Assembly: GCA_026988025.1 (NCBI GenBank)
Contig: JALSMB010000057.1
Span: 1 to 41,850, forward strand
DNA: 41,850 bases
Direction: 5' to 3'
Origin: Candidatus Altimarinota bacterium
Lineage (GTDB): Bacteria > Patescibacteriota > Gracilibacteria > BD1-5 > UBA6164
Shown here: positions 24,713-36,738 of the stretch, piece by piece
How the letters are laid out: the number at the start of each line of letters is the position of its first letter
Numbering within the stretch: position 1 is the first letter of the stretch
The notes under the pieces: model-generated
What the model was told of the DNA's origin: nothing
Databases searched by the model: none
Seen by the model: only the letters and a program-made list of their open reading frames with translations
Translations under genes and position numbers: made by a program

Positions 24713-26782
24713 TGCTATTTTTTCAGACTCTAAATATTCATTAATAAATGTAGAAAGAAGTGGTGCAGTTTTTCTGAATAAAGAAGAACCAAAACTTACA
24801 ATTGTTCATACATCTATTTGGTTGAATGAATTTTGTTTAACATATGTTCTAGTTGAGATTAATTGATCTATATTTCAATATAATGAACCATTAACTAATA
24901 ATCTATTAGTAGTTACTCATCATACTCATATAAATTTTCATCATACTGAATTCTTAATTATAGTTATATATGTTCAATCAATATTATTAACAGATTTATG
25001 AATAGAAATATTTCCTCATTTAACAACAAAAGCTATATTATCATTATAATTAATATCATAATTTATTCTTAAATCTCAATTTTCAACAATATAAGTTCTA
25101 GCTCAAGATAATCAAGCTAATACATCATTATTTATAACAAAATTTTTATTTTTTAAAATAAATACATTTTCTATTCAATTATAATTTTCAAAGTCTGATA
25201 ATGAATTAGTATTTCATAATGTAGTTCAAATAACTTCAGAAAGATTATTAATTCAACTATTTTGATTATCTCAATCAGAAGCAATAGTAGAAACCGAAGA
25301 AGTATTATTTATTTCTTTAGAATAACTAGAAGCATTTCATCAAGATACTCAAACTCAAACAAAATTTTTATTTTTAGCTGGATCTAAATTTCAATTATTA
25401 GAAATATTAGAAATATCTCATACACTATTACCTGAAGCAAGATAACTAGTTCATCATCAAGTAGTAGCCACACTAGATTGTGCAACTCTAACATCTAATT
25501 TAGCTACGAAATAAGCATTATCATACCTAGTTCAATCTTGTTCTACTGTTGTTACTAATGTATTATCAGCATAATCTCAAGTATTAACTACAGCTCAAAC
25601 AAAATTTGGAGTAGTTGAAAAATATTTAATTTCACCTGATCTTAAAATTCAAAGATTTTCACATATAGTAGATCAAATAAGTGTAGATCAATTTCTATCA
25701 ACAACACATAATTTATCAAAATACATATCATAATCTGAATTATTTTGAACATATGGTTTACCTAAAGAATGTGCAATATATGGATTCATTCATGCTCAAA
25801 TAATAACATTATCAGAAGGTCAAAAATCAATAGATCAACCATTAGGTATTGTAATATTACAATTATTAACAGCTGGATCACAAGTTCCAGGTAGAGTTAA
25901 ATTTGAATATGTACAATTTGAATTACAGAATAACCAATCTGATTCAGATCAAAAATCACATTCTTCCATTTCTAAATTTGAATTTGGTCTTTGAACAATA
26001 CCATCTCAACAATAATTACTTCATCATCCAGAACTAGATCCACCTCAACTAGAAGAACTAGAAGAACTAGAAGAACTAGAAGAACTAGAAGAACTAGAAG
26101 TTACTGGAGGAACTTCTGTATTACAAGTAGAACTACATCAATCTCAATTTATATTATTAGTATCGTCACATGTTTCTCAATTACTTACAATACCATCTCA
26201 ACAATATCTAAGCTCAACATTAAAACATTCATTATTATGAATATTTAAATTATCGAAACCAACATTTGTATAAGGTACTATATGTGGAGTATTATTATTA
26301 ACTTCAGATTGGTTTAAAAAATATGCTAATGGCCAATCTCAAACTAATTGTCAATTTCATGAAAATATATCATAATAACCAACATTATAAACAAATTGTA
26401 ATGTTCTATTTGAAGGATTACTTGGTTTATTAAATGTACAATTTGCTCATAAAGCTAAAACATTAGTATTTGATCATGGTGATAATGAACTAAGTCTAGA
26501 CCAGTCAGATGAATTAGTACATCCTGATAATAAATTATTATCTGATGACCATATAGTTACTTTTGTTTGTTGATCAGAAATTAATCTATCATCTGGAGTT
26601 GAAAACATATCACCTAAAAATCTATCATATGAATTTCATGTAATATAATATATAGCATTTACATTAGCTCATGCACATGAATTTGTTCTAGTATTTGAAT
26701 TCACTACATTAATAGCATTAGTAGATTCTAACGTTATTCATATTATAAAAAGAAACAATAATCCTTTAAATATATTTTTCAT
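24707..26782 (-). CDS. secreted surface protein with DUF4215-like Cys motif and poly-Ser linker (691 aa)
   Basis: signal peptide MKNIFKGLLFLFIMITLESTNA; GDGIVSNGETCDDTNNINGDGCSSTCNTE; poly-Ser tract; second GDGIVQ...EECDFGSESDG. Confidence 0.85.
26047..26100. repeat. 9-bp tandem repeat (AACTAGAAG) x6 coding for poly-Ser
   Basis: six perfect copies, in frame within the surface protein. Confidence 0.95.
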
Positions 26783-26797
26783 ATTAGTATATTTTTA

Positions 26798-26941
26798 TTA
26801 AAAATTAGGTTGATTTTCTACTTCTGATATGTTAATAACATCAGAATCTATTGTAATTTTATTTACACTATTATTTATATTATTATCACTACATGATATA
26901 AGAATAAAAGTAATAAAAAAGATAATTCATATTTTTTTCAT
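26798..26941 (-). CDS. small lipoprotein (47 aa)
   Basis: MKKIGIIFFITFILISCSDNNINNSVNKITIDSDVINISEVENQPNF; lipobox LISC. Confidence 0.7.
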
Positions 26942-26976
26942 AATATTATATATATTAAATTAAGTAAGTCAAATAT

Positions 26977-29900
26977 TTATATTCCTGGTTGATTAGATAC
27001 TGTAGGTATAGTAATAGGATCTCAGTCTACAGGTAAACTACTTGCTCATTCTCATGTTTTATTTGGTGTAAGTGTATCTATAACTCACTTAATCATCATA
27101 AGAGTGATAGGTAAAGTTTTAGTTTTAAGATTTGATATATCCATATTAAAATCTGCTTGATTTAATTTTTCTATTAAACCATTTGATCATGGGATAATAA
27201 GTAAATTATTACATTCTGGTCTTAAATATATATCATAAGTTTTATTTAGTTCAACCTTATCTCAATTTTTTTTATATAAAACAATCTTTTTTTCTATAAC
27301 TGTATGAAAAGCATGCGTATCTCCTATTTCAAATTGAAGTTTAGGAAAAGTAGTAATTTGATCATTTGAAAATTTTCTAGATTTTGCTGTATTAATTACA
27401 TTTGAATTAAGTTCATCCAATGGTATAGATTCCCATTTATCAAGAATAGCATTTTTTAAATCTCAAGTTGTAATATCAGTTATTCAAGCTTTAAGTATCA
27501 TTCATGAAACAATATTTCATAATATATTCATAGAAGGTTTATTTCATCATTGTTCAGTTGTTTCTGATTTCATTTTATCTAATGCATCTTTTCAAGTAGA
27601 ATTTATATCTAATGATTCACCATATTTAAAATGTCTTTCATTAGATGTATTAATTCTTTTTAATCAAGTCTCTTTTGGTATATTTGATAATCTATAATTT
27701 TTCCACGCATTCATTCAATTATTATTTTTATGAGCATTAAAAACAATATCAAAATATTTATTAACCTTATTACTTTTATTAATTTGTTCTAATAACCTAA
27801 CATAAGTTTTTATATTTTCTGCTGTTTTTAAAGAACTTAAAAATCACCTTATTTCTAAATCATTACTAGGAAAAGCATTTAAAAAATCTGTAACAGTACC
27901 AAAAGTAGAAATCATAGAAAATTTCTTAAACAATTCAGTATTTTTACTTTTTAATATTTCTATAGCTTTTAATAAAAAACCTCTTTCTTCATTTATTCAT
28001 TTAGTATATTCATACCTAGAATCAACTCTTTTAATACCTTCTCATAATCAAGACTCAGTTCAAAAAAATCAATCTTCAGTATCCTGTACTTTTAATAATT
28101 CAAGAGCTTCTCATGTAAGTTTTAATTTTTCTTCTATAGTTATATTATTATCAAAATCATTTTTATTATGAATTACTTTAAATCATTTTAATTCATTATC
28201 ATAATAATCATTAATTTCATCTTGTTTTGGTTTATGATCTAATTGTAAATATTTTCAATCTTTTTCTAAAATATAATTATTATCTGATAATTTAACTATG
28301 TTAAAAAATTCATTTTCAGGATTTTCTTTTCATCATATCACAGAAGAAGCTCCATAATCAACTCATTTACTTTTTAAAGTTAACCAATTTCATTCATCAT
28401 TATTATATTCTTTTAAAACTTTTTTAATATCACTATTAGATGGATTTTTATCAAATGAAATATAACTATTTGGTCCCCAATCATCAATTTCTAATATATA
28501 TTTATTGTATTTTTTCTCTATAGTCACGTCATAATTATTTCACGAACCTACAATATCCTTAATTGTTCCTATATTATATTTATTTCAAGTAAGTTTATTT
28601 ATTTTATTTTTAATTTCACCATCTTTATCATCAAACCACCTTTCGATAAAATTAAATCAACCTATTCTTAATGTTTCTAAATCAGGTATTATTCTATCAT
28701 TTATAATAGTATTTATAACTTCTTTTTGTTTTTTTGTTAATTTTTTTAAATTACCTTTTAACGCATAATCTATTTGTTTATTACTAAATCAATAAGCAGT
28801 TAATGTAGATCTTAAATTTCTCAAATTTTTTAATGAATCCTTACCTGAAATTTTATCTAAGTTTTCTTCAGAATAATTTGGCTTTCATTCCATTCAATTA
28901 TCAACCCAATTTTTTAGAGCTCTAGCTTTATCCATAGGAACTCAATGTGATACTAAGTTTTTAGCAAAATTCAATCTTATATCTAATAATGGTATATCCT
29001 GAAAAACTGCCATAATAATAATATCCCTTATTGCATATCATCCCAAAGAATATTCTCTTTCATTAAATAAATTTCAATTACTATCTTTTCTTTTAGGTAG
29101 CACTTTCAATAACTCTTCATTAAATTTATCCTCTTTATTTCATATATTTTTTTCATAAGTTTTCATCTTATCAAAATAATCATTAGCTTTATTAGCTCAA
29201 ACAATTTCTTCTAACCAACCTAAAATACCTCACATATCTGACAGTATATCCTTTCTAAATCAACCATCATAATATGCTTCTAAAGCTTTATAGAAATCAT
29301 CACTATTTTCATTTAATTTTTGTAAGGCATCTAAACTTTCTGTTGATTTTGAAATAACATTTTTAACTTCAGTTTTATTTGCTTTTCTTCCATATACATT
29401 TGTAGAAGATCCTTTATAGTCATTGTTAGTATTTAAACCTTTAATAGCAGCTAATGTTTTATAAGTTTTTTTATTACTTACAGTTAAAACTCCATCTGGA
29501 TTTGAGTATCAAATAGATCTTTGAAATTTTTGTAATGCTTTTTTTGTTTTTAGTCAAAATTTACCATCAGCTTCACTTAATAATCATTTATTAACTAAAA
29601 AATCTTGTAAAGCCATAACATCAGATCATTTAGATCATTCTTTTAATGTCCTATTAAATATATCTGTATTTATAACTTTTTCTATACTTTCCTTAACTTT
29701 ACTAGTTTCTTTTTTTGTTTCAGTAATAATAATTTCTTTATTATTTTCAGCATTTTCTACAATACTTCTTAATTTTTCTTTAAAACTTTTACTATTAATC
29801 CAAGTATCAGTTCAAGCTACTCATAAAGAATCAACTAAAGTTTTTGCACTATCTTTAGTATATTTTAAATCTTCTCATGCATCTAACCTAACTAATAAAG

Positions 29901-30048
29901 CTTTAGCTTCATCTAAAGATAATTCTTTATCATCTAAATCTTGTGATAATTCATCCTTAAAAGAAATACTATTATCAGGAGTATTATTTAAATTACTTGA
30001 AATAAAAGCTAAAAATAATTGTCTATATTGTTTTATAATATGTAACAT
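26977..30048 (-). CDS. 1023-aa protein with N-terminal-third peptidoglycan-binding-like domain; rest unknown
   Basis: DVMALQDFLVNKGLLSEADGKFGLKTKKALQKFQRSIGYSNPDGVLTVSNKKTYKTLAAI (PGBD_1-like). Confidence 0.85.
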
Positions 30049-30159
30049 AACTGTTTAATTTAATAAATATTTTTTATATAACATATATATAATACCATGT
30101 TATATATAAATATATCAAAAAAAATCACTTGACTATTTATATTAAATAATTATTTGGAC

Positions 30160-30195
30160 AAAAAAAGATAGATTTTCAAATCTATCTTTTTCAAA
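30160..30195 (-). terminator. hairpin terminator
   Basis: AAAAAAAGATAGATTTTCAAATCTATCTTTTTC inverted repeat after the LPQTG gene. Confidence 0.75.
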
Positions 30196-30876
30196 TTATG
30201 CTTTTGATTTAAATTTTAATATTCCAAATCATAATATCATTGAAAGTATTAATAATAATATATATTCAGCAGGACCAGTTTGTGGTAATTTTTTTGGAGC
30301 AACAGTTACAACTTTTTCAGCTGCTTCTCAAGAAGTGAATAATACACATTCATTATGTTCAGTATTATCTATAGTAATTTCCCCATCAGCTAATATATTA
30401 TGAGTCGAAATTGGGTAAACCAATAAACCTATATTTGAATCTTTATCTGCAGTATTTTTTTCTAATGTATAAACAGAAGATAATTTAGATTTAATCCAAG
30501 TAACAGATTTTCCAGAAGGTAAAACATAACCTTCTTCTAAATCACTATATAAAGCATTAAATTCGTCTGTATAAGTCCAAAAATCAGTAGAGTTTGGTGA
30601 TTGAATCCAATTAACATTATCATTGTTTAAATTAATCATTTCTGGATCAATTTGTTCTTCTTTATAAAGAATCTTTGATACATCAGTAACATTCATCCAA
30701 ATATCTTTAAGTAATCATAAATTATCTCATTCAACTTTCGATCCTCATTTAAAACATTGATTACATGAATATTGATTAAAAACCTCATCAGTAGAACACT
30801 CTACTTCTTCATATGCTGCAAATGAAGGTGTAACAACAGCTAATAAAGATGTAATAATTAATAATTTTTTAAACAT
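30196..30876 (-). CDS. LPXTG-type cell-surface protein (226 aa)
   Basis: signal peptide MFKKLLIITSLLAVVTPSFA; YSCNQCFKGG; C-term KKLPQTGPAEYILLLILSMILGFGILKFKSKA. Confidence 0.85.
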
Positions 30877-30910
30877 AAAATTGATTTTATATAGTAAAAG
30901 TAACAGCTAT

Positions 30911-30939
30911 ATAATACTAAAAAACATAAGAAGTGTCAA
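30911..30939 (-). promoter_or_regulatory. putative promoter TTGACA-N17-TATTAT overlapping the yidC terminator
   Basis: -35 lies in the distal arm of the hairpin at 30928-30957. Confidence 0.5.
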
Positions 30940-30957
30940 AATATTTGACACTTCTTA
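30928..30957 (-). terminator. yidC terminator hairpin
   Basis: AAGAAGTGTCAAATATTTTGACACTTCTT. Confidence 0.7.
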
Positions 30958-30960
30958 ACT

Positions 30961-32121
30961 TTACTTCTCTATTTTTTTATTTACAATAAATTGTTGTATT
31001 AACATAAATGTAGTAGATATTCCCCAGTATATACCTATTCAAGCAAATAATGTATATGTAAATACTCAAACCATAAGAGGCATTCAATATAACATAAATT
31101 TATTCATTACCTCTGGATCAGGCATAAACTGACTATATCATTCATCTCATTTTTTCTTTTCAAGTACAACTCATTTTTTTTCTTTTTCTTTTCAAGCTAA
31201 AGATAATTTAATTTGAAAAAATTGTACTGTTGCAACTCAGATTGCTAATAACAATCATGAAAATCATCATGAAGACAATAAATCTAATCAATAAAAATTG
31301 TAATTAATTGTTGTTAAATCAAAATTTGATAAAAAAGAATATGTATAAAAGAAATGTGAAGGATCTTTTATTGATAATATAATACGATATATTACTAATA
31401 ATATAGGCATTTGAATAATCAAAAATCCACATGATCCCATAGGATTAACTTTTTCTTTTTTATATAATTCCATTAATTTCACTCAAAGTACTTGTTGTTG
31501 TCATTTATATTTTTCTTGAATTTCTTTAATTTTTGGTTGTACTGCTTGAAGTTTTTTCTGACTAACCATCATTTTATGTTGTGGCCATAATAGAGCCAGT
31601 CTTATAAGGAAAGTAATTGAAATAATTGCCCATCAAAATATTCAATTAAATAACGTTAATAAAAAAATCATTAAATTATAAATAGGAGCGTAGAATAAAC
31701 CAGTAAAAAGTTTTGTAAATGTACCACTATTTTCTAATTCAAATTGTTCTATATACTCCTTATTATTTATATTAGCAGTTAGAGTATATTTTCAAATATC
31801 AGTAAATTTTTTATAATCATTAGAATAATCAATTGTTGTTCATGATAATGAAGATATAGTTATATCTTTACATAATGAAGGGTCAAAAGTTAATTCATTT
31901 CATGAATATTTTATTTTTAAATCATTACAAGTATTTAATGTAATTCATGTAGATGTTTTGTTTTCAATTTTTATTCAAACTGAAGCTGGTATAGTATAAT
32001 TACTATCAGTAAATTGAACTAATACAGAATCATTAACCTTTTCTACTTGTTTATTACTAAATAAATTAATAACCAATACAGTTAATAAAACTATTAATAA
32101 TATATCTAAAAACTTTTTCAT
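30961..32121 (-). CDS. yidC: membrane protein insertase YidC (386 aa)
   Basis: GFGGAIISITFLIRLALLGPQHKMMVSQKKLQAVQPKIKEIQEKYKG...VKLMELYKKEKVNPMGSCGFLIIQMPILLVIYRII. Confidence 0.93.
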
Positions 32122-32125
32122 TATT

Positions 32126-32464
32126 TTATATTTTATTTAATAAAAATTTAATATCTTTCTTAAAACTTAGTATACTATTTTTATCTTTTTTATCTAATTT
32201 TATTTGTTTTTTTACAACTAAAACATAATCTATTCACTTATTTCATATTATATTGTCACCAACTATGTTATAAAAAGTTCTTCTAAAAAATACTCTTGAA
32301 ACATTTGTATTTACAGATTTTCATCATATTACAATTCAGTATCTATTCATATTTAAATTATTTTTCAAATAGTTTAAAACTACTCCATAAGAAAAAAAAG
32401 GTTTTCACCTAGTTAAAACCTTTCTAACTTCTCTTTCTGATAATCTATTTTTTTTTGAAATCAC
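32126..32464 (-). CDS. rnpA: ribonuclease P protein component (112 aa, GTG start)
   Basis: KNRLSEREVRKVLTRGKPFFSYGVVLNYLKNNLNMNRYGIVIGGKSVNTNVSRVFFRRTFYN; between rpmH and yidC. Confidence 0.85.
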
Positions 32465-32483
32465 TTTTTATACATTTTATATA

Positions 32484-32525
32484 AAAAAATCTCTTTTCCC
32501 TTTAACAGGAAAAGAGATTTAAATT
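32484..32525. terminator. hairpin between rpmH and rnpA
   Basis: AAAATCTCTTTTCCC-TTTAACA-GGAAAAGAGATTTAAATTTT. Confidence 0.7.
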
Positions 32526-32771
32526 TTATTTACTTTTTCTAACATAATTACCTTTACCATCAAAAGCAGTTTTTCTAGCAGTACCTCAAGCAATAATATG
32601 CATTTTTGATTTACCATTAATTTCTTGATATCTTTTTGGATAAGAAACAGTAAGTGAATGTCTACCTTTTCTTCTTCTATTTTTTAAAACATTTCTACCA
32701 CCTACAGTTGAACTTCTTTTTAAAAATCCATGTACTCTAAGTCTTTTTCTTTTTTTTAATTTACCTAACAT
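32526..32771 (-). CDS. rpmH: 50S ribosomal protein L34 with long C-terminal extension (81 aa)
   Basis: [37 protein letters not shown] then [38 protein letters not shown]. Confidence 0.9.
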
Positions 32772-32850
32772 AATAATGTAGTTTATATATTAATTTGATT
32801 TTTTATAATTTCTAAAAGGGTGTATATAACCTTATAAAAATTGCCGACAT

Positions 32851-32878
32851 ATCATATTGAAAACTCATATTTTGTCAA
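32851..32878 (-). promoter_or_regulatory. rpmH promoter TTGACA-N16-TATGAT
   Basis: plus strand ATCATA 32851-32856, TGTCAA 32873-32878. Confidence 0.65.
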
Positions 32879-32897
32879 AAGATTTTTCACCTTTTAA

Positions 32898-33590
32898 TTA
32901 ACTAATTGTAGTTCACTCTTTTTTTCATTCAATAGCCTTTAAAATAGCTCAATCTTTAGACATATTCACTACTTTTAAAATTTGATTACTTTCTTTTGCT
33001 AAAGATACAGCCGTTTGATCCATAATTTTTAAATTTTTTCTTATTACTTCATCATAACTAATTGTTTCATAAAACTTAGCATCTGAATTAACAATAGGAT
33101 CTTTATCATAAATTCAATCTACTTTTGTTGCTTTTATCATCATATCACATTTAAGCTCTAATGATCTCAAAACTCAACCAGTATCAGTAGTAAAATAAGG
33201 ATTTCATGTTCATCAAGTACAAATCACTATTATGTCATCATCTAAATATTCTCTAGCTTTATTTTTATTATATTTTTCTATAAAATTAATTCAATTTGGG
33301 TCCATAACTACAGCTTTCAATCATACTTGTTCTAAAAAGTTTTTTAAAATAACTCAATTAAACACAGTAGAAAGCATACTTAAATTATGAGAATCTGAAG
33401 CATCAACTCAATTTTTTATCAAATCACTTCATCTATAAATATTTCAACCACCAACTACTATTGCTAATTCAATATTTTTTTCTTTTATTTCCTTTATTTT
33501 TGATACAACATCTGTTACAAACTTAGGATCAACTCAAAATAATTTTTCTCATTTTAAAGCTTCTCAAGATATTTTTAATAATATTCTCAT
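32898..33590 (-). CDS. pyrH: UMP kinase (230 aa)
   Basis: MRILLKISGEALKGEKLFG...ELAIVVGGGNIYRG...[43 protein letters not shown]. Confidence 0.93.
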
Positions 33591-33594
33591 TTTT

Positions 33595-34653
33595 TTATTT
33601 TAATATTTCTTTAAATAATTCATCTGTTATTTTTAAAATTCAGAAATCTTCATTCCTTTCTTTTAATTCAGAGTTTTTTTCTCATATATTAACACTAGTC
33701 ACTCATGTACCTGTCTCTAATTCTTGTGTTCAGTACAATCATTGATATGCTAAGTAATAATGTTTTTCATAAATATATTTATCTCAATCCAATCTAATAA
33801 CAAAGAAACTAACTCATTCTTTATCTTTTATAGGACGACATGTGTTCCAATAAAAATATCAACTAATATCATTAGCTAAAACACTAGTTACTTTTTCACA
33901 AGTTAAATCAGAAATAATATCTCTTTTAATTTCTAATCAATTTAAATCAGAATAAGAAATTTTTCAATCACCTAAATTGGTTGGTGTTCAATATATTTCA
34001 TTTGAAGGTAAATCAGAAACATCTATATTATCATATTTAACTTTTTTTTCTTCTTCTTTAGTTATATTTAAAATTAATTGCAATTTAGTTACTTCATCAC
34101 CCGAATAAGCTTCAAATATATATGTATTTTTTCAGAAATCTAGAGTCTCATATCTAGAAAAAGCTCTATATAGAAATGTTTTTCCTCATGGAACAAATTG
34201 TTTTAATGTATAAGTATCATCTGGAAAATCTGATGTTTCATTAGAAAATTTAACAACTATCTTATCAACTTTTCATAAAGTTTTTCACGTTATTTCAACC
34301 TCTCATAACAAAAGATTTTTTCAAAACAAATCATCTAATTTTAATAATTGATTATCTGTTAATGATTTAATTTCAATCTGTTTAGACTCATTTTCCTTTA
34401 TTATTTTATCAATTTCTTCTATAGAATCCTGTTTTATAGATCATGAATCAGCTAATCATATATTTACTTTATCTACTGATTTTTTTTCAATATCTTTTTT
34501 TTCTCATTCTATTAAAGAATTATCAACTTGATTACCTCATTCAATAATTCATAAATTTTGTTTAGCCTTATTTACTTCATCTTGAGAATTAATACATGAA
34601 GATAAAATAAATGTTAAAAGCAAAAATAATACAACAATTAATTGTTTTTTCAT
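33595..34653 (-). CDS. lipoprotein of unknown function (352 aa)
   Basis: MKKQLIVVLFLLLTFILSSCINSQDEV; lipobox LSSC; no family recognised. Confidence 0.8.
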
Positions 34654-34691
34654 AGTTTTAAAATTAAAAATTAATTTTTATTATTTAATTA

Positions 34692-34742
34692 TACAAAAAA
34701 AAATAGAAACTAAAAATTAATTTTTAGTTTCTATTTTTTATA
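34692..34742. terminator. inverted-repeat terminator
   Basis: AAAAATAGAAACTAAAAATTAATTTTTAGTTTCTATTTTT. Confidence 0.8.
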
Positions 34743-36738
34743 CCTCAGTAACCATTGGTATAATCATTGGTTCTCTATCTAATTTATGTAATAAAAACTT
34801 TTCTAAATCAGTTCTTAAAATTTTAACTAAATCTTTTTCATCCATATCAGGAACATCTTTTATAGTATTTTCATATACATCTCTTGATTTTTTTATAATC
34901 ATTCTATGTATAAATCTTACCTCTTCTAAATAAACTAAACCTCTAGTTTCAAGTTTAATATAACCTAAAATTGCTTTAGTTTTTTTATCAACCTTAAATG
35001 CGACAACTAAAACTCATGCATTCATCATTTTTTCTCTTGCCTTAATTACATGACTATTAGCAAGTCACATACCATGACCATCTATTACTAATTCTTGAAT
35101 AGGGGCTTTTATTCTAGATTTGAATACATTACCATTATTAGGAGCAAAATCTACCATATTACCATTATCTAGCATAAGTATATTTTCTTCTTTAAATCCT
35201 TCTCAAATTGCAGTATTAGCATGAACAGTTCTGAAATATAAATCTCAGAAAATAGGCATAAAATATTTTGGTTTAATTAAATCAAGAAATATTTTTTGTT
35301 CTTCTTGAAATGCATGACCTCATGTATGAACTTCTCAATCATCTTTAGTAATAACCTTAGCTCAAAGTTTGATTAGTTTATTGATAATTCAAATAACAGA
35401 TTTTTCATTACCTGGAACAATTGAAGAAGAAAATATAATAGTATCTCATCTAACTATTTCTACAGCAGTATGTCTTCATTCAGCCATTCTTGAAAGTGCT
35501 GAAAACTCTTCTCATTGACTACCTGTTGTAACTACAATTTGTTTATGTGGAGCAACTCATTCAGTATTTTTAGGTGTCATTTTTTTAACAATACCTTGTT
35601 TTATACTTAAATAACCTAATTCTTTTGCTATAGCAACATTTTCTATCATAGATCTACCACTTAAGAAAATTGTTTTATCATATTTTTCACATATATCTAC
35701 TAATTGTTGAATTCTTGATATCCATGATGAAAAAGTAGCAATAATTAATCTACCCTTAGTATGATTTGAAACAATTCTTTCTAGTTCTTCTCATACATTT
35801 TTTTCACTCATTGAAAATCCTTTTCTAGTAGAACCTGTAGAATCTGATAAAAATAAACTAATATCCCTATCTCAAATAGCTTTAATTCTATCTAAATCAG
35901 CTGGTTTATCAATAGCTGGAGTATGATCAATCTTAAAATCTCAAGTATGTACCATTTTAGTACCACCTTCACTTTCTAAATATATTCAAGCACAATCTGG
36001 AACAGAATGATTAACATTAAAATATTCAACTGAAAAACTACCAACTTTAAATTTATCACCAGTAGATGCATCTATTTCAATTAAAGTAGCATGAGGAATT
36101 AATCCTGCTTCCTCTAATGATTTTCTAATTAATCCAAGTGTAAATCTAGTACCGTAAATAGGTGGCATTCCTAATGCTGGTAATACATGTTTTAAAGAAC
36201 CTATATGATCTAAATGAGCATGTGTTATTAACATACCTTTAATTTCTTTTTTATATTTTGTTAAAAATGAAACATCAGGAATAGAATAATTTACTCATAA
36301 CATATCTTTATCAGCAAATTGTACTCAACAATCAATTAAAACTATATCATCACCATATTGAACCATTCACATATTTTTAGCTCATGTTTCATTATTACCT
36401 CAAACAGGCATATATCTAGTATAACCTTTTCTTAACGATGGAAGATAGAATTTTGTTTCAGGAAAATTTGAATTAAATTTTCATCTAATTTCTCAATCTG
36501 AATTTCTATAAGCTCATTTATTATTATCTTTTCTTTTTGTATTTTGTTTTGTGTTTTGTTTAACTACATTATCTTTAGTTTCATTTTTTTGATCTTTTTT
36601 TAAGACTAATGTAACTTTTCTTCATTCCCTTTTAGTATTATCTTTTTTTTCTACCTTTTGCTCTACTTTATTATCATCTGAATTAGTATTTGTAGTTCCG
36701 TCTAATTCTTGATCTAATTCATCTAAAAAATCTTTCAT
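34738..36738 (-). CDS. rnj: ribonuclease J family metallo-beta-lactamase RNase (666 aa)
   Basis: GMLITHAHLDHIGSLKHVLPALGMPPIYGTRFTLGLI...FFNVNHSVPDCAG-like, LFLSDSTGSTRKGFS, IVVTTGSQGEEFSALSRMA, VHTGGHA. Confidence 0.93.

Noticed and set aside
26047-26100. CRISPR-like tandem repeat
   Set aside because: 9-bp unit with no spacers, in frame within a CDS; the 21-bp repeat at 39183-39253 is likewise coding
25991-26248. Plus-strand Arg/Thr-rich 85-aa ORF
   Set aside because: Antisense reading of the poly-Ser minisatellite in the surface protein gene
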